This document shows, one piece after another, positions 1 to 7,903 of a stretch of 64,000 nucleotides of DNA. Source of the DNA: Chryseobacterium sp. SN22 (GTDB lineage Bacteria > Bacteroidota > Bacteroidia > Flavobacteriales > Weeksellaceae). The notes beneath the pieces were generated by a model. It worked only from the letters and a program-made list of their open reading frames with translations, made no database searches and was not told the DNA's origin. The stretch covers positions 1 through 64,000 of the forward strand of contig NZ_VTSX01000001.1 in NCBI RefSeq assembly GCF_008329705.1, given 5' to 3'. Made by a program: the position numbers and the translations under genes. Numbering within the stretch: position 1 is the first letter of the stretch; each line of letters starts with the position of its first letter.

Positions 1-1
1 T

Positions 2-208
2 GCTGAAAATGATGATTTCCACGATTATCTCGGAGACAAGGAACTTTCCTGGTATGACGATATCCATATCGCGAATTCCATGGTACAGAAGACCATCGGT
101 TTCCTGAAAGAAGATGAAGAAAGCCGCTTCCGGGTAGAATTATTGCCATTTTTACGTACACTATTTTTGAAATCCTGGGAATCTTTTTTATGTCATGTAT
201 CCGTGTAA
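2..208 (+). pseudogene. 5'-partial reading frame, probably the upstream half of the next gene split by a frameshift
   Basis: An open frame enters from the left edge and encodes about 68 residues, acidic and rich in aromatic residues at first. From about position 120 its translation becomes unconvincing, while the frame used by the following ORF becomes a natural hydrophobic segment. That second frame has a TGA at 115-117 and no ATG until 190. Adding one A to the A-run near 119-123 would join the two halves into one protein with a soluble front part followed by two membrane segments. I do not recognise the family. A real end of a separate upstream gene is the alternative. Confidence 0.4.
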
Positions 209-555
209 AGTTTAATTTCATGACAGTGCTTATTTTGGTATTGTTAACAGCTTTTATAGTATATTTTATCATCAAAATAATTTCAGCTACCATCATCTCT
301 ATTGACGGAAAAGGTATTCAGGTGAGAGAATGCATAAGGTATTTGTGGAATGATATTCAACTCGAAAAAATTACAGTTAAACATCTGGTAAGCTGGGAAT
401 CAAAACATGATTACAGACCGGAAATGAATTATCTTTACTTCTTTCATAAAGGTGAAAAAATAGAAATCAATATCGACGATTTCGATATGACGGATTATCA
501 GCTTTCACAGGTTTTGAAGATATTCAGATCCAGATACAATCATTCAGGCTTATAA
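190..555 (+). CDS. Small membrane protein with a C-terminal PH-like half, probably truncated by a frameshift
   Basis: The 121-residue product begins with a hydrophobic span at about residues 11-35, followed by a polar domain of roughly 85 residues with alternating beta-like stretches. This resembles the membrane-anchored PH-like proteins common in Flavobacteriia. The in-frame sequence upstream of the first ATG (about 118-189) also encodes a hydrophobic helix, which suggests that the real protein has two membrane spans and that the ATG at 190 is internal. No catalytic motif is visible and the function is unknown. Confidence 0.5.
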   Translation: MSCIRVKFNFMTVLILVLLTAFIVYFIIKIISATIISIDGKGIQVRECIRYLWNDIQLEKITVKHLVSWESKHDYRPEMNYLYFFHKGEKIEINIDDFDMTDYQLSQVLKIFRSRYNHSGL

Positions 556-609
556 TTTTGAATGAAACCATTTAATGATTAATTTTACAAATCACACAAA
601 ATCAATCCC

Positions 610-1014
610 ATGAAAAAACTATTCTTTTTCCTTATCATAACCTTCCTCTTCACCGCCTGCGGGGAAGACTGCTACAACGCGCCGCAGCCGATTGCTTTTA
701 AGTTTGTGAATGCCAGCGGTGAAAACCTGATCACCAACGGGACACTGACGAACTATTCCGTAAAGGAAGAAAACCAGAAGACCATCCAGCTTACCAAAAC
801 CGATGAAAACCTGCTGATCCTGGAAAATGTAGGGGCTTACAACGGCACGAAAAACTATACGTTTACTTCCAATGTCAGAAATTTCACTTTTACGATACAA
901 TCGTCGGAGTTTAAAGGCGGGTGCGACGGATACCAGATCAACAAATTAACTTTTACTGGCGTAGGAATTGATGTGAAAGACGAAAACGGCTATTACAAAA
1001 TTATATTCCAGTAA
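610..1014 (+). CDS. Small lipoprotein of unknown function
   Basis: The 134-residue product starts with a lysine pair, a hydrophobic core and a lipobox ending in TAC (Cys 17), followed by Gly-Glu-Asp, so it should be lipidated and possibly surface exposed. The mature part is Thr/Asn-rich and beta-like, with Cys residues at the N-terminus and near residue 105 that may form a disulfide. No family is recognised. It lies 34 nt before another exported protein on the same strand and the two may be cotranscribed. Confidence 0.7.
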   Translation: MKKLFFFLIITFLFTACGEDCYNAPQPIAFKFVNASGENLITNGTLTNYSVKEENQKTIQLTKTDENLLILENVGAYNGTKNYTFTSNVRNFTFTIQSSEFKGGCDGYQINKLTFTGVGIDVKDENGYYKIIFQ

Positions 1015-1047
1015 GTTTTAGCCTGCAGCATTTACAAAACGTACAGA

Positions 1048-1629
1048 ATGAAAGTAGTATTTCCGGCTTTGGCTTTGGTCCTGATATCAGGTTTATTTTT
1101 TGGGCAGAAAAGTGTGCCTGCCGATTTCAGAAAGATCCCGGAAATCCTCGACAATCCAGAACTCCTCTACCCTTTTATTGTTCCGGATAAAAAATACGGT
1201 TACTGGTCGGTGCTCCGCAACAACCCTGATCCCGACAAGGCGATCATCTATGAAAGCCAGATGCCTGACCGCATGACCTTAAATGATCCCGCACCGGAAA
1301 GAGGCTTTTTTCAGAAATGCCTGGGCGAAGACTGTTTCACTTATATATTAGCCTGTGAAAACGGCAGATCCAGCTATTTTTCAGACGAACAGCAGTTACG
1401 GAATTTCATCGGGTTTATCGACAATTTTCCGGAAGCGATTTTATTGGCCAATAGTTACGGCTATATGGTGGATACTGCCAACCCACAGGGCAGCTCTTAC
1501 AAAATGGAAGACCAACAGGTTTCGCTCTATCTTGTCAAGTTAAAAAAAGATCAGCAAACAAAAGAAAATTTTCTTATTAAGATCAGCCGGAAGACCGGAA
1601 AACTGGAAGCGAAGAAGATTGGGAGATGA
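1048..1629 (+). CDS. Exported protein of unknown function
   Basis: This 193-residue protein has an N-terminal signal peptide with likely cleavage after FFGQ near residue 20. The mature sequence contains aromatic and proline-rich stretches and a conserved-looking Cys pair in CLGEDCF (about residues 91-97), possibly a disulfide. It ends in a basic tail. It directly follows the small lipoprotein gene and may share its transcript. I do not recognise a domain; the Bacteroidetes periplasm or outer membrane is the likely location. Confidence 0.65.
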   Translation: MKVVFPALALVLISGLFFGQKSVPADFRKIPEILDNPELLYPFIVPDKKYGYWSVLRNNPDPDKAIIYESQMPDRMTLNDPAPERGFFQKCLGEDCFTYILACENGRSSYFSDEQQLRNFIGFIDNFPEAILLANSYGYMVDTANPQGSSYKMEDQQVSLYLVKLKKDQQTKENFLIKISRKTGKLEAKKIGR

Positions 1630-1634
1630 TTTCA

Positions 1635-1888
1635 GGCTGGAAGAGGGAAGCTGGATGTTTTTCCGGTCACTATAATACTAAAAAATAGTATTCTTTAATA
1701 CCACCGAAAGAAACGATTGAGGTCAAATAAGGTTTTTAGAAAAATGAAGATAAGCTTTGCTTTAAGCATAATGCTAATTAAAATCTTAGATTTTTCTTAA
1801 TTATTCTTAAACCCTTCATGCCTCTTAATGGTTCAAACTGCATTTTTGTTTTTTTCTTTCTTCAACTTCCAGCATCCATCTTCCACCC
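1635..1888. repeat. Long-range inverted repeat (GGAAGCTGG word family), copy 1
   Basis: This is a gene-free gap of about 366 bases (1630-1995). The left arm at 1635-1659 and the right arm at 1864-1888 are reverse complements at 21 of 25 positions. Each arm is built from degenerate iterations of a GGAAGNTGGATG-like word. The about 200-base spacer is AT-rich with no convincing gene. Related arms occur near 3.16-3.44 kb and at 47.85-47.92 kb. Confidence 0.65.
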
Positions 1889-1965
1889 ATATTCCCATAG
1901 TTTTCATAAAATCCAGTCATTAGAATTTTAAAACTTCTTTAACTGAATTTTCTTCGGACAATGCG

Positions 1966-1973
1966 TAAATTTG
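1966..1973 (+). promoter_or_regulatory. -7 promoter box TAAATTTG for the alcohol dehydrogenase
   Basis: The sequence matches the Bacteroidetes -7 consensus TAnnTTTG and lies 22 nt upstream of the alcohol dehydrogenase ATG, predicting a short leader. Confidence 0.6.
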
Positions 1974-1995
1974 GGCTACAATAAATTTAAGAACA

Positions 1996-3159
1996 ATGCT
2001 TAATTTCGAGTTTAAAAATCCAACCAAAATACTTTTCGGAAAAGGGGAAATCGCTAAAATTTCTAAAGAAATTCCGGCAGATGCCAACGTCTTGATGATC
2101 TACGGCGGCGGAAGCATCAAGAACAATGGCGTTTATGATCAGGTAAAAGAATCTTTAAAAGACCACCAGGTGTATGAATTCGGCGGAGTACCGGCGAATC
2201 CGGAATATGAAGTTTTAATCAATGCCCTGAACCTGATCAGAGAAAAGAATATCACTTTCCTTCTGGCGGTAGGCGGCGGTTCGGTGATCGACGGAACAAA
2301 ATTCCTTTCCGCAGCGGCAAATTATGACGGTGAACCGTGGGAAATCCTGACCAGGCCCGTAAGGACGTTTGAAGGGGAAGGTATGCCTTTCGGAACGGTT
2401 TTAACGTTACCGGCAACAGGCTCCGAAATGAATTCGGGTTACGTGATCTCCAGAAGGGAAACCAATGAAAAACTGTCTACCGGCGGCCCTGGGTTGTTCC
2501 CACAGTTCTCGGTGCTGGATCCTGAAGTGGTACGGTCAATTCCGCCAAGACAGATCGTTAACGGATTAACGGATGCCTATATCCACGTTTTAGAACAGTA
2601 CATGACCGCTCCTTCATTCGCCGATTTACAGGAAAGGATTGCGGAAAGCATTTTTATCAGCCTACAGGAAACAGCCCCGAAAGTCCTGGCCGGTGATTTT
2701 GATTATGACGCTGCCGCCAACTTCATGTGGTGCTGTACTATGGCGTTAAACGGACTGATCCAGAAAGGGGTAATCACCGACTGGGCGGTGCATGCCATGG
2801 GCCATGAATTAACAGCTTATTTCGGGATCGACCATGCAAGAACACTGGCGGTTATCGCACCTTCCCATTACCGGTATAATTTCGAGACCAAAAAAGGCAA
2901 GCTGGCGCAATATGCGGAAAGAGTCTGGGGCGTTAAAGAAGGAAGCGTAGAAGAAAAAGCGGAAGCCGGTATCAGAAAACTGGAAGAATTCTTCCACAGC
3001 CTGAATATCCAGACCAGGCTTTCACAATATACAGAAGATTACCAAGGCACGGCAGAGCGTGTAGAGAAAGCATTTATCGAAAGAAACTGGCTCGGCCTCG
3101 GTGAATACAAAAAGCTGACGCCTCAGGATGCTTATAAGATTGTGGAGATGAGTTATTAA
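1996..3159 (+). CDS. yqhD: Iron/zinc-containing NADPH-dependent alcohol dehydrogenase, YqhD type
   Basis: The 387-residue product has the same length as E. coli YqhD and belongs to the group III metal-dependent alcohol dehydrogenases, which reduce short-chain and lipid-derived aldehydes with NADPH in the cytoplasm. The nucleotide-binding glycine stretch GGGS is at residues 93-96 in AVGGGSVIDGTKF. The metal ligands fit Asp193, His197, His266 and His280 (TDAYIHVLEQ, VHAMGH, GIDHARTL), each one residue before its E. coli counterpart. It is preceded by a clear -7 box and is a single-gene unit. It probably detoxifies aldehydes. The symbol is by family similarity. Confidence 0.9.
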   Translation: MLNFEFKNPTKILFGKGEIAKISKEIPADANVLMIYGGGSIKNNGVYDQVKESLKDHQVYEFGGVPANPEYEVLINALNLIREKNITFLLAVGGGSVIDGTKFLSAAANYDGEPWEILTRPVRTFEGEGMPFGTVLTLPATGSEMNSGYVISRRETNEKLSTGGPGLFPQFSVLDPEVVRSIPPRQIVNGLTDAYIHVLEQYMTAPSFADLQERIAESIFISLQETAPKVLAGDFDYDAAANFMWCCTMALNGLIQKGVITDWAVHAMGHELTAYFGIDHARTLAVIAPSHYRYNFETKKGKLAQYAERVWGVKEGSVEEKAEAGIRKLEEFFHSLNIQTRLSQYTEDYQGTAERVEKAFIERNWLGLGEYKKLTPQDAYKIVEMSY

Positions 3160-3440
3160 AGGGCAGGAAGCGGGATGACGGAAGCTGAAAGTAAATGTCA
3201 TAGGAAATATATCCAATCGAGTCTCAGCTTGTCCAAAGAGAGAACAGAGGAGATCAGCAGGTACTTATATTTATTATTAACGGGATTAAACAATCAATTG
3301 ATGTCTTATACCTTGGGCCATGGTGCGACGATAATACTTCCGGCTTCCTGCTTCCAATCCAATAGTGTATCCACATGAAAAACAGTATAGACAGTATATT
3401 TTGATAATAAACTTCCGGTATCAGGCATCCCGCTCCCATC
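3160..3440. repeat. Degenerate inverted-word repeats in a gene-free gap (GGAAGCTGG family), copy 2
   Basis: The gap between the dehydrogenase and the next lipoprotein (3160-3538) holds no convincing gene. Words such as GGAAGCGGGATG lie just after the stop codon (3165-3177), and complementary words CTTCCGGCTTCCTGCTTCC and GGCATCCCGCTCCC occur at about 3339-3357 and 3423-3438. The match between arms is weaker than in the copies at 1.6 and 47.85 kb, so this looks like a diverged member. Confidence 0.45.
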
Positions 3441-3525
3441 TCATTTACCTTTTCTGCAAACATTCGTTTAAAAAACCTTAATTTCATTATATATATTTCA
3501 AATTTATTTATATTTTAGCATATTC

Positions 3526-3533
3526 TAAATTTG
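3526..3533 (+). promoter_or_regulatory. -7 box TAAATTTG placed 5 nt before the lipoprotein ATG
   Basis: A perfect TAnnTTTG match ends 5 nt upstream of the ATG at 3539. With normal spacing the transcript would start at or within a few bases of the start codon, giving an almost leaderless mRNA. Confidence 0.55.
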
Positions 3534-3538
3534 TAAAA

Positions 3539-4003
3539 ATGAAAAAACCGTTACTTTTATTTGCCTTTTCAGCGCTAGCGCTTACTTCCTGTAAAGATGA
3601 TGATGATATCCAAGCCTATGAAATGGATATGATGAAAGGCGATTGGAAGATTAGTAAAAAAGAAGTAATATCCGGCAAAGATGACAAGACCGCACTAAGT
3701 ACCGAAGTTCCTACGGGATGCAGTGTTAAAGATAATTTAGAATTCAGGACCGATTATTATACTTCATTTACCACGTATGGCGGAACGGGAACCAACTGCC
3801 AGCTGGTTGCCAAGCTTGAAGGAAACTATACCTACAATTCTGAAACGAAAGACCTCGTGGTTACTTACAAAAACAACAGCTCGGTAAGTTACCGGATCGT
3901 TGTGCTTACCAGCTCGGAAATGAGAATCAAGCAGACTTCCGATAATATAGATCAGAACGGAGATATGATAATAGATGCAGAATATACGACCTACAAAAGA
4001 TAA
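3539..4003 (+). CDS. Lipocalin-like surface lipoprotein
   Basis: The 154-residue protein has a signal peptide with lipobox LTSC (Cys 18) followed by KDDDD, an acidic stretch that in Bacteroidetes acts as a lipoprotein surface-export signal. The mature part has the pattern of lipocalin-like (DUF4923/DUF5004-type) proteins: a GDWKI segment near the start, one Cys pair and repeated beta strands. It is a paralogue of the lipoprotein at 5.8-6.2 kb, which shares the acidic N-terminus, the ISGK segment and the C-terminal D-NGD pattern. A strong terminator follows at once. The ligand is unknown. Confidence 0.75.
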   Translation: MKKPLLLFAFSALALTSCKDDDDIQAYEMDMMKGDWKISKKEVISGKDDKTALSTEVPTGCSVKDNLEFRTDYYTSFTTYGGTGTNCQLVAKLEGNYTYNSETKDLVVTYKNNSSVSYRIVVLTSSEMRIKQTSDNIDQNGDMIIDAEYTTYKR

Positions 4004-4007
4004 AAGA

Positions 4008-4035
4008 AGCTCCCGGATTTTTCGGGAGTTTTTTT
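4008..4035 (+). terminator. Rho-independent terminator of the lipoprotein gene
   Basis: The stem CTCCCG/CGGGAG has a 7-nt loop and is followed by seven T residues, five bases after the stop codon. Confidence 0.85.
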
Positions 4036-4079
4036 AATAAAATGAAAAAGAAATTTAATATACCCTAAATTATTAAACA

Positions 4080-4733
4080 ATGAAGAAGATGTTTTCAGCA
4101 TTTTTACTGCTGACCTTTGCCCTGTTTTTTTCACAGGAAAAACCGATGTTCTGGCAGGATATCCAACACTTTAAAAAATTGGATCAGGAAAACCCTCCGG
4201 CAAAAAATGCCATCCTTTTATTAGGAAGCTCCTCGTTTACCAAATGGACTGATGTCGCCAGCTACTTTCCGGATAAAACCATTATCAACAGAGGTTTTGG
4301 CGGGTCCAGGCTTACGGATCTTAACTATTATGCCAATGATCTCCTGAACCCTTACCAGCCTCAACAGATCATCATCTACTGCGGTGAGAACGATTTTGCA
4401 GACAATGCCCAGCTGAAAGCGGATGTTGTGGTTGACCGGTTCAAAACGTTCTACAAAAAAATCAGGACGAAATTCCCGAATATCGAAGTGGATTATATTT
4501 CCATCAAGTATTCCCCAAGCCGCGAAAACCTATGGCCGCAGATGAAGGAAGCCAATAAGAAAATTGCCGCTTTTATGAGAAAACAGCCGCGGTCAAAATT
4601 TATTGATATTACCAAAGTCATGCAGGACAGGAACGGAAATGTACGAAAAGAGCTTTTTGTGGAAGATATGCTTCACATGACGCCTGAAGGCTACAGGCTC
4701 TGGACTTCGGTAATGAAACCTTATATGAAATAA
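4080..4733 (+). CDS. Secreted SGNH/GDSL-family hydrolase
   Basis: The 217-residue product has a signal peptide (cleavage near FFSQ, residue 19) and the four SGNH blocks: the nucleophile in LLLGSSSF (Ser 51), a Gly in RGFGGSRLTD, the Asn in YCGEND, and the Asp-His pair DMLH (Asp 196, His 199). These enzymes are periplasmic or secreted esterases acting on lipids, acetylated sugars or similar esters. The substrate cannot be told from sequence. The next gene starts 8 nt later, so the hydrolase and the TPR protein are probably one transcript. Confidence 0.85.
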   Translation: MKKMFSAFLLLTFALFFSQEKPMFWQDIQHFKKLDQENPPAKNAILLLGSSSFTKWTDVASYFPDKTIINRGFGGSRLTDLNYYANDLLNPYQPQQIIIYCGENDFADNAQLKADVVVDRFKTFYKKIRTKFPNIEVDYISIKYSPSRENLWPQMKEANKKIAAFMRKQPRSKFIDITKVMQDRNGNVRKELFVEDMLHMTPEGYRLWTSVMKPYMK

Positions 4734-4741
4734 TTTTAACC

Positions 4742-5707
4742 ATGATAAAAAAACAAATAACCATTTTAATTCTGATTTTTTCCTTTGCCTTTTCCTTTGC
4801 CCAGAATAAACCGGATATGGCGGAACTCACGAAAGAGCTTTCTGAAAATGCATGCAAATGTGTAGATTCGATAAGTCTTTTTAACAGGGATAAGACAGAA
4901 GTCATTAAAGAAATTCATGAGTGTATTGATAAGCAGGCCGGAGCTTTACAACTGGGAAGTCTCCTCACCGGTGTTGATGAATTATCAAAGACCGCTCCTG
5001 AAGTGAACGGTAAGAAACAGATTACGCTCAATTTTAATACTGACAAAGACTCTGAACAGTATAAAGACAGCTATAACAGCATCGAAAGGTATATGATGAG
5101 ATCCTGCGAAAGCCTGAAAAAAGCTGTAAATTTAGCTGAAAGTAAAGCCGGCAAATTATCAAAAAATAACGAAGCGATGGATTTTTACCATCAGGCGATG
5201 GAGGCATCTAAAAATCAAAATTGGAAGGATGCCATAAAAAACTATGAAAAAACAGTAAAAACGGATCCTTCATTTTCCTATGCCTGGGATAATCTGGGAA
5301 TTTGCTACAGAAGGGTCGGCGAATATGATAAAGCACTGGAAGCTTATAAAAAATCGTTAACCGTTGATCCTAACGGAAAGATGGCATTGCAGAATATTCC
5401 GATCGTGTATATTTATAAAAAGGAATTCCAAAAGGCCATCAATGCCTACATGGATCTGGATAAAGCATATCCCGGAGATCCTGAAGTATATTACGGGATC
5501 GGTAATATTTATTTCACTTCATTAAAGAATAATGATAAAGGCCTGGACTATATGTGTAAAGCTTACCGAATTTATAATCAACAGAAATCTCCTTACCGGT
5601 CAGATGCCGAATCCATGATCAGCCTGATGTATAAAAAAATGAAGGAAGAAAACAAAATTGAAAGATTCAACCAGATTTTAGGAGAGAATAATATAGATTT
5701 TAAATAA
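4742..5707 (+). CDS. Exported TPR-repeat protein
   Basis: This 321-residue protein has a signal peptide (cleavage near SFAQ, residue 21), a Cys-containing helical N-terminal region (ENACKCVDS and a later HECID), and about four tetratricopeptide repeats between residues 145 and 290, for example SYAWDNLGICYRRVGEYDKALEA split over two helices. TPR arrays mediate protein-protein contacts, here presumably in the periplasm. It lies 8 nt downstream of the SGNH hydrolase gene. The partner is unknown. Confidence 0.8.
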   Translation: MIKKQITILILIFSFAFSFAQNKPDMAELTKELSENACKCVDSISLFNRDKTEVIKEIHECIDKQAGALQLGSLLTGVDELSKTAPEVNGKKQITLNFNTDKDSEQYKDSYNSIERYMMRSCESLKKAVNLAESKAGKLSKNNEAMDFYHQAMEASKNQNWKDAIKNYEKTVKTDPSFSYAWDNLGICYRRVGEYDKALEAYKKSLTVDPNGKMALQNIPIVYIYKKEFQKAINAYMDLDKAYPGDPEVYYGIGNIYFTSLKNNDKGLDYMCKAYRIYNQQKSPYRSDAESMISLMYKKMKEENKIERFNQILGENNIDFK

Positions 5708-5799
5708 ATTTCCAAAGAATTTTAATAATTAAATGTTGCAAATGACAGCTTTTCTGTTTTTTTTCCTTTCTTTGCAGCTTAAAATAATTAATAAAAACC

Positions 5800-6234
5800 A
5801 TGAAAAAGCTATTATTTCTTGCCTTATCGGCCGGCTTCATTTTTACTTCATGCAGTAGTGACGATGAAGGAGACACCAATTCCATCGTGGGTATCTGGAA
5901 GCCCTTAAGCGAAAAAGCCATTTCCGGAAAAAACGGAAGCACCCTTTACAACGATCCCCACTCTACCTGCTACAAAAAAAGCACTTTCAATTTCAAATCC
6001 AGTAATACCTTATCCAGTACGATTTATGATGAAAATTCAAGCGGAAACTGTGAAAACTACGGAACTGATACGTCTTCGTATTCGTATGACCCAGGAAATA
6101 AGCAACTGACTGTTGACGGCGACATCACCGAAGTGGCAGTCCTGAACAGCAAAGAGCTGCATATCGTGAGTGATTACGATGATGTAAACGGCGACGGCGT
6201 AGATGACAAAATTATTCTGGTAATGAGCAGATAA
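5800..6234 (+). CDS. Lipocalin-like surface lipoprotein, paralogue of the 3.5 kb gene
   Basis: The 144-residue product has lipobox FTSC followed by SSDDEGD, a typical acidic surface-export tag. The mature domain begins with SIVGIWKP, a hallmark of lipocalin-like lipoproteins, and contains two Cys residues and a Ca-binding-like DDVNGDGVDD stretch near the C-terminus. Sequence and length resemble the lipoprotein at 3.5 kb, so the pair likely arose by duplication with the hydrolase/TPR pair left between them. It is followed by a perfect palindromic terminator. Confidence 0.75.
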   Translation: MKKLLFLALSAGFIFTSCSSDDEGDTNSIVGIWKPLSEKAISGKNGSTLYNDPHSTCYKKSTFNFKSSNTLSSTIYDENSSGNCENYGTDTSSYSYDPGNKQLTVDGDITEVAVLNSKELHIVSDYDDVNGDGVDDKIILVMSR

Positions 6235-6240
6235 CAGAAA

Positions 6241-6267
6241 CACCCGGAAATTTCCGGGTGTTTTTTT
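6241..6267. terminator. Bidirectional terminator between convergent genes
   Basis: CACCCGGAAATTTCCGGGTG is a perfect 20-base palindrome followed by T7 on the plus strand and preceded by A-rich sequence. It ends the lipoprotein transcript and overlaps the 3' end of the convergent helicase gene by about two bases. Confidence 0.85.
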
Positions 6268-7618
6268 ATTTCTTTTTCTTGGATTTTGATATCGCTTTCT
6301 GCTGTGCCCGGTTGGCTCCGAACTTTTTCGGTGCTTTCCTTTTTGAAGGTCCGCCCCAGTTCTCTTTGGTGTTTTTCGCTTTTTTCTCGTGGAATGCGCC
6401 GCCTCCTTCACCGATTTTTACCATCGCAGGATTTTTCATAACCACCTGCTCTTCTTCGGATGCGATCTTTTTAGGATTGATCTTCACTTCTGCAGGGAAA
6501 TCAATGTACCTGAGTTCCTTATCCATCAGCAACTCGATATCCAGTGCTAAGGTCTCTTCCTTTTTCGTAACGAAAGTCACTGCTTTGCCATCTTTGTCTG
6601 CCCTACCCGTTCTACCGATCCGGTGGATGTACTGCTCAGGAATATCAGGCGTTTCGAAGTTGACGACATGGGTAATATCGGAAATATCCAGACCTCTTGC
6701 CATCACGTCTGTTGTAATCAGTCCTTTGATTTCCTCGTGCTCAAAACGTTTCATCGCCTTCAGCCTGTAGTTCTGGGATTTATTGGAATGGATCACATCA
6801 AACTGTTCAGGGAAAAGCTCATCGATTTTCGTAAACAGCAGGTCTGCATTCTTCTTGTTATTGGTAAAGATCAATACTTTAGACATGTCGGCATCCGTTT
6901 TCAGCAAGTGCTCCAGCAAATTGATCTTGGTATTGAAATTCTCTACTTTATAAGCCGTCTGCTCGATTTTTTCAAGCGGAGTTCCTGATTTGGCAAGGGA
7001 AATTTCAATAGGGCCTGCAAAATACTGATCCAGCATTTCGTCTACTGCATCAGTCATGGTTGCAGAAAAAAGAATATTCTGCCTTTTTCCCTTCATCATT
7101 TCGAAAATGTGCGTTAGCTGCGGCCGGAATCCCAAATTCAGCATTTCGTCAAATTCATCAATAATCAGCTTCTGGACTTCTTTCAGAGAAATAGCATTAT
7201 CGATCGCAAGATCCATTACCCTTCCCGGCGTTCCGATCAGGATATCGCAACCGTCATTGAAAAGCAGCTTCTGGGTGTTGATGTTTTTGCCTCCGTAGAT
7301 TCCGATCACTCTTGCAGTAATATTTTCCGTCAGCTTTTCTACGATTTCTGTTACCTGAACTACCAGTTCCCTTGTAGGAACCAATACCAAAACTGTCGGA
7401 TTCCCGGATTTGTTGTATTTCCAGGTCTTCAAAACAGGTAGAAGATAAGCCAATGTCTTCCCGGTTCCCGTCTGTGCGATGCCCATGACATCACGCCCGG
7501 AAAGGATCGGGTTTAAGCTTTTTTCCTGAATCGGGGTCGGTTCAAATAAATTCAGGTCTGCTAAAACATCAAGAATTTTAACCGGCAGGTCAAAATCTGC
7601 AAAAGTGAGTTGTTCCAT
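6266..7618 (-). CDS. DEAD-box ATP-dependent RNA helicase, RhlE-like
   Basis: The product is 450 residues when started at the ATG at 7618, which begins MEQLTFADFDLP, the usual start of the Q-motif region. A longer frame to 7774 would run through an intergenic repeat and the promoter. Motifs are in order: PIQEKSL (Q), AQTGTGKT (I), PTREL (Ia), TPGR (Ib), a DEFD in place of DEAD (II), SAT (III) and HRIGRTGR (VI), then a Lys-rich tail. It should unwind RNA duplexes in ribosome assembly or mRNA turnover. A -7 box ends 4 nt before the ATG. RhlE versus other DEAD subfamilies is not resolved. Confidence 0.9.
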   Translation of the reverse strand: MEQLTFADFDLPVKILDVLADLNLFEPTPIQEKSLNPILSGRDVMGIAQTGTGKTLAYLLPVLKTWKYNKSGNPTVLVLVPTRELVVQVTEIVEKLTENITARVIGIYGGKNINTQKLLFNDGCDILIGTPGRVMDLAIDNAISLKEVQKLIIDEFDEMLNLGFRPQLTHIFEMMKGKRQNILFSATMTDAVDEMLDQYFAGPIEISLAKSGTPLEKIEQTAYKVENFNTKINLLEHLLKTDADMSKVLIFTNNKKNADLLFTKIDELFPEQFDVIHSNKSQNYRLKAMKRFEHEEIKGLITTDVMARGLDISDITHVVNFETPDIPEQYIHRIGRTGRADKDGKAVTFVTKKEETLALDIELLMDKELRYIDFPAEVKINPKKIASEEEQVVMKNPAMVKIGEGGGAFHEKKAKNTKENWGGPSKRKAPKKFGANRAQQKAISKSKKKK

Positions 7619-7622
7619 TCTG

Positions 7623-7630
7623 CAAAGATA
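7623..7630 (-). promoter_or_regulatory. -7 box TATCTTTG 4 nt before the helicase start codon
   Basis: On the minus strand TATCTTTG is followed by CAGA and then ATG. The spacing predicts transcription starting at or next to the start codon, so the helicase mRNA may be leaderless. It also excludes the longer upstream reading frame. Confidence 0.6.
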
Positions 7631-7760
7631 GGCAATTAATTTTTTAAAGTTTAAAAATCTAAACCGCACTGACTGTGTAGATTTATTTAGACCCAAGTTG
7701 TAATTTTCGTTGATTCGTAAATTAAAGTTGATAGATGCAGCAGGATCTTCTTTTTGCTTT

Positions 7761-7870
7761 ACCAGATGGCACACCTACGGCGTGCATTTTACTCACTCTT
7801 ATTGTTGTTATACCGACAATATTCCTATGGAATATGGATTTTTAGAGTTGACGGTACTATTTTTCCTGAA
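7761..7870. repeat. Two-hairpin intergenic repeat (GCACACCTACGG family), copy 1
   Basis: The element contains hairpin GCACACCTACGGCGTGC (7769-7785), a T-rich spacer, a second hairpin ATATTCCTATGGAATAT (7819-7835), and ends with TTTTTCCTGAA. A second copy with the same order lies at 20774-20865. It fills most of the gap between the helicase promoter and the ABC1 kinase gene. Confidence 0.7.
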
Positions 7871-7903
7871 ACAACGCAGAAAAAAATTAATCCAATCCAC
7901 AAT

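Noticed and set aside
3175..3487. Short ORFs on both strands in the gap after the alcohol dehydrogenase
   Set aside because: They are built from inverted repeat words and show no protein-like pattern.
7619..7774. N-terminal extension of the helicase to an ATG at 7774
   Set aside because: It would span the promoter box at 7623-7630 and the edge of an intergenic repeat, and the family starts at the ATG at 7618.
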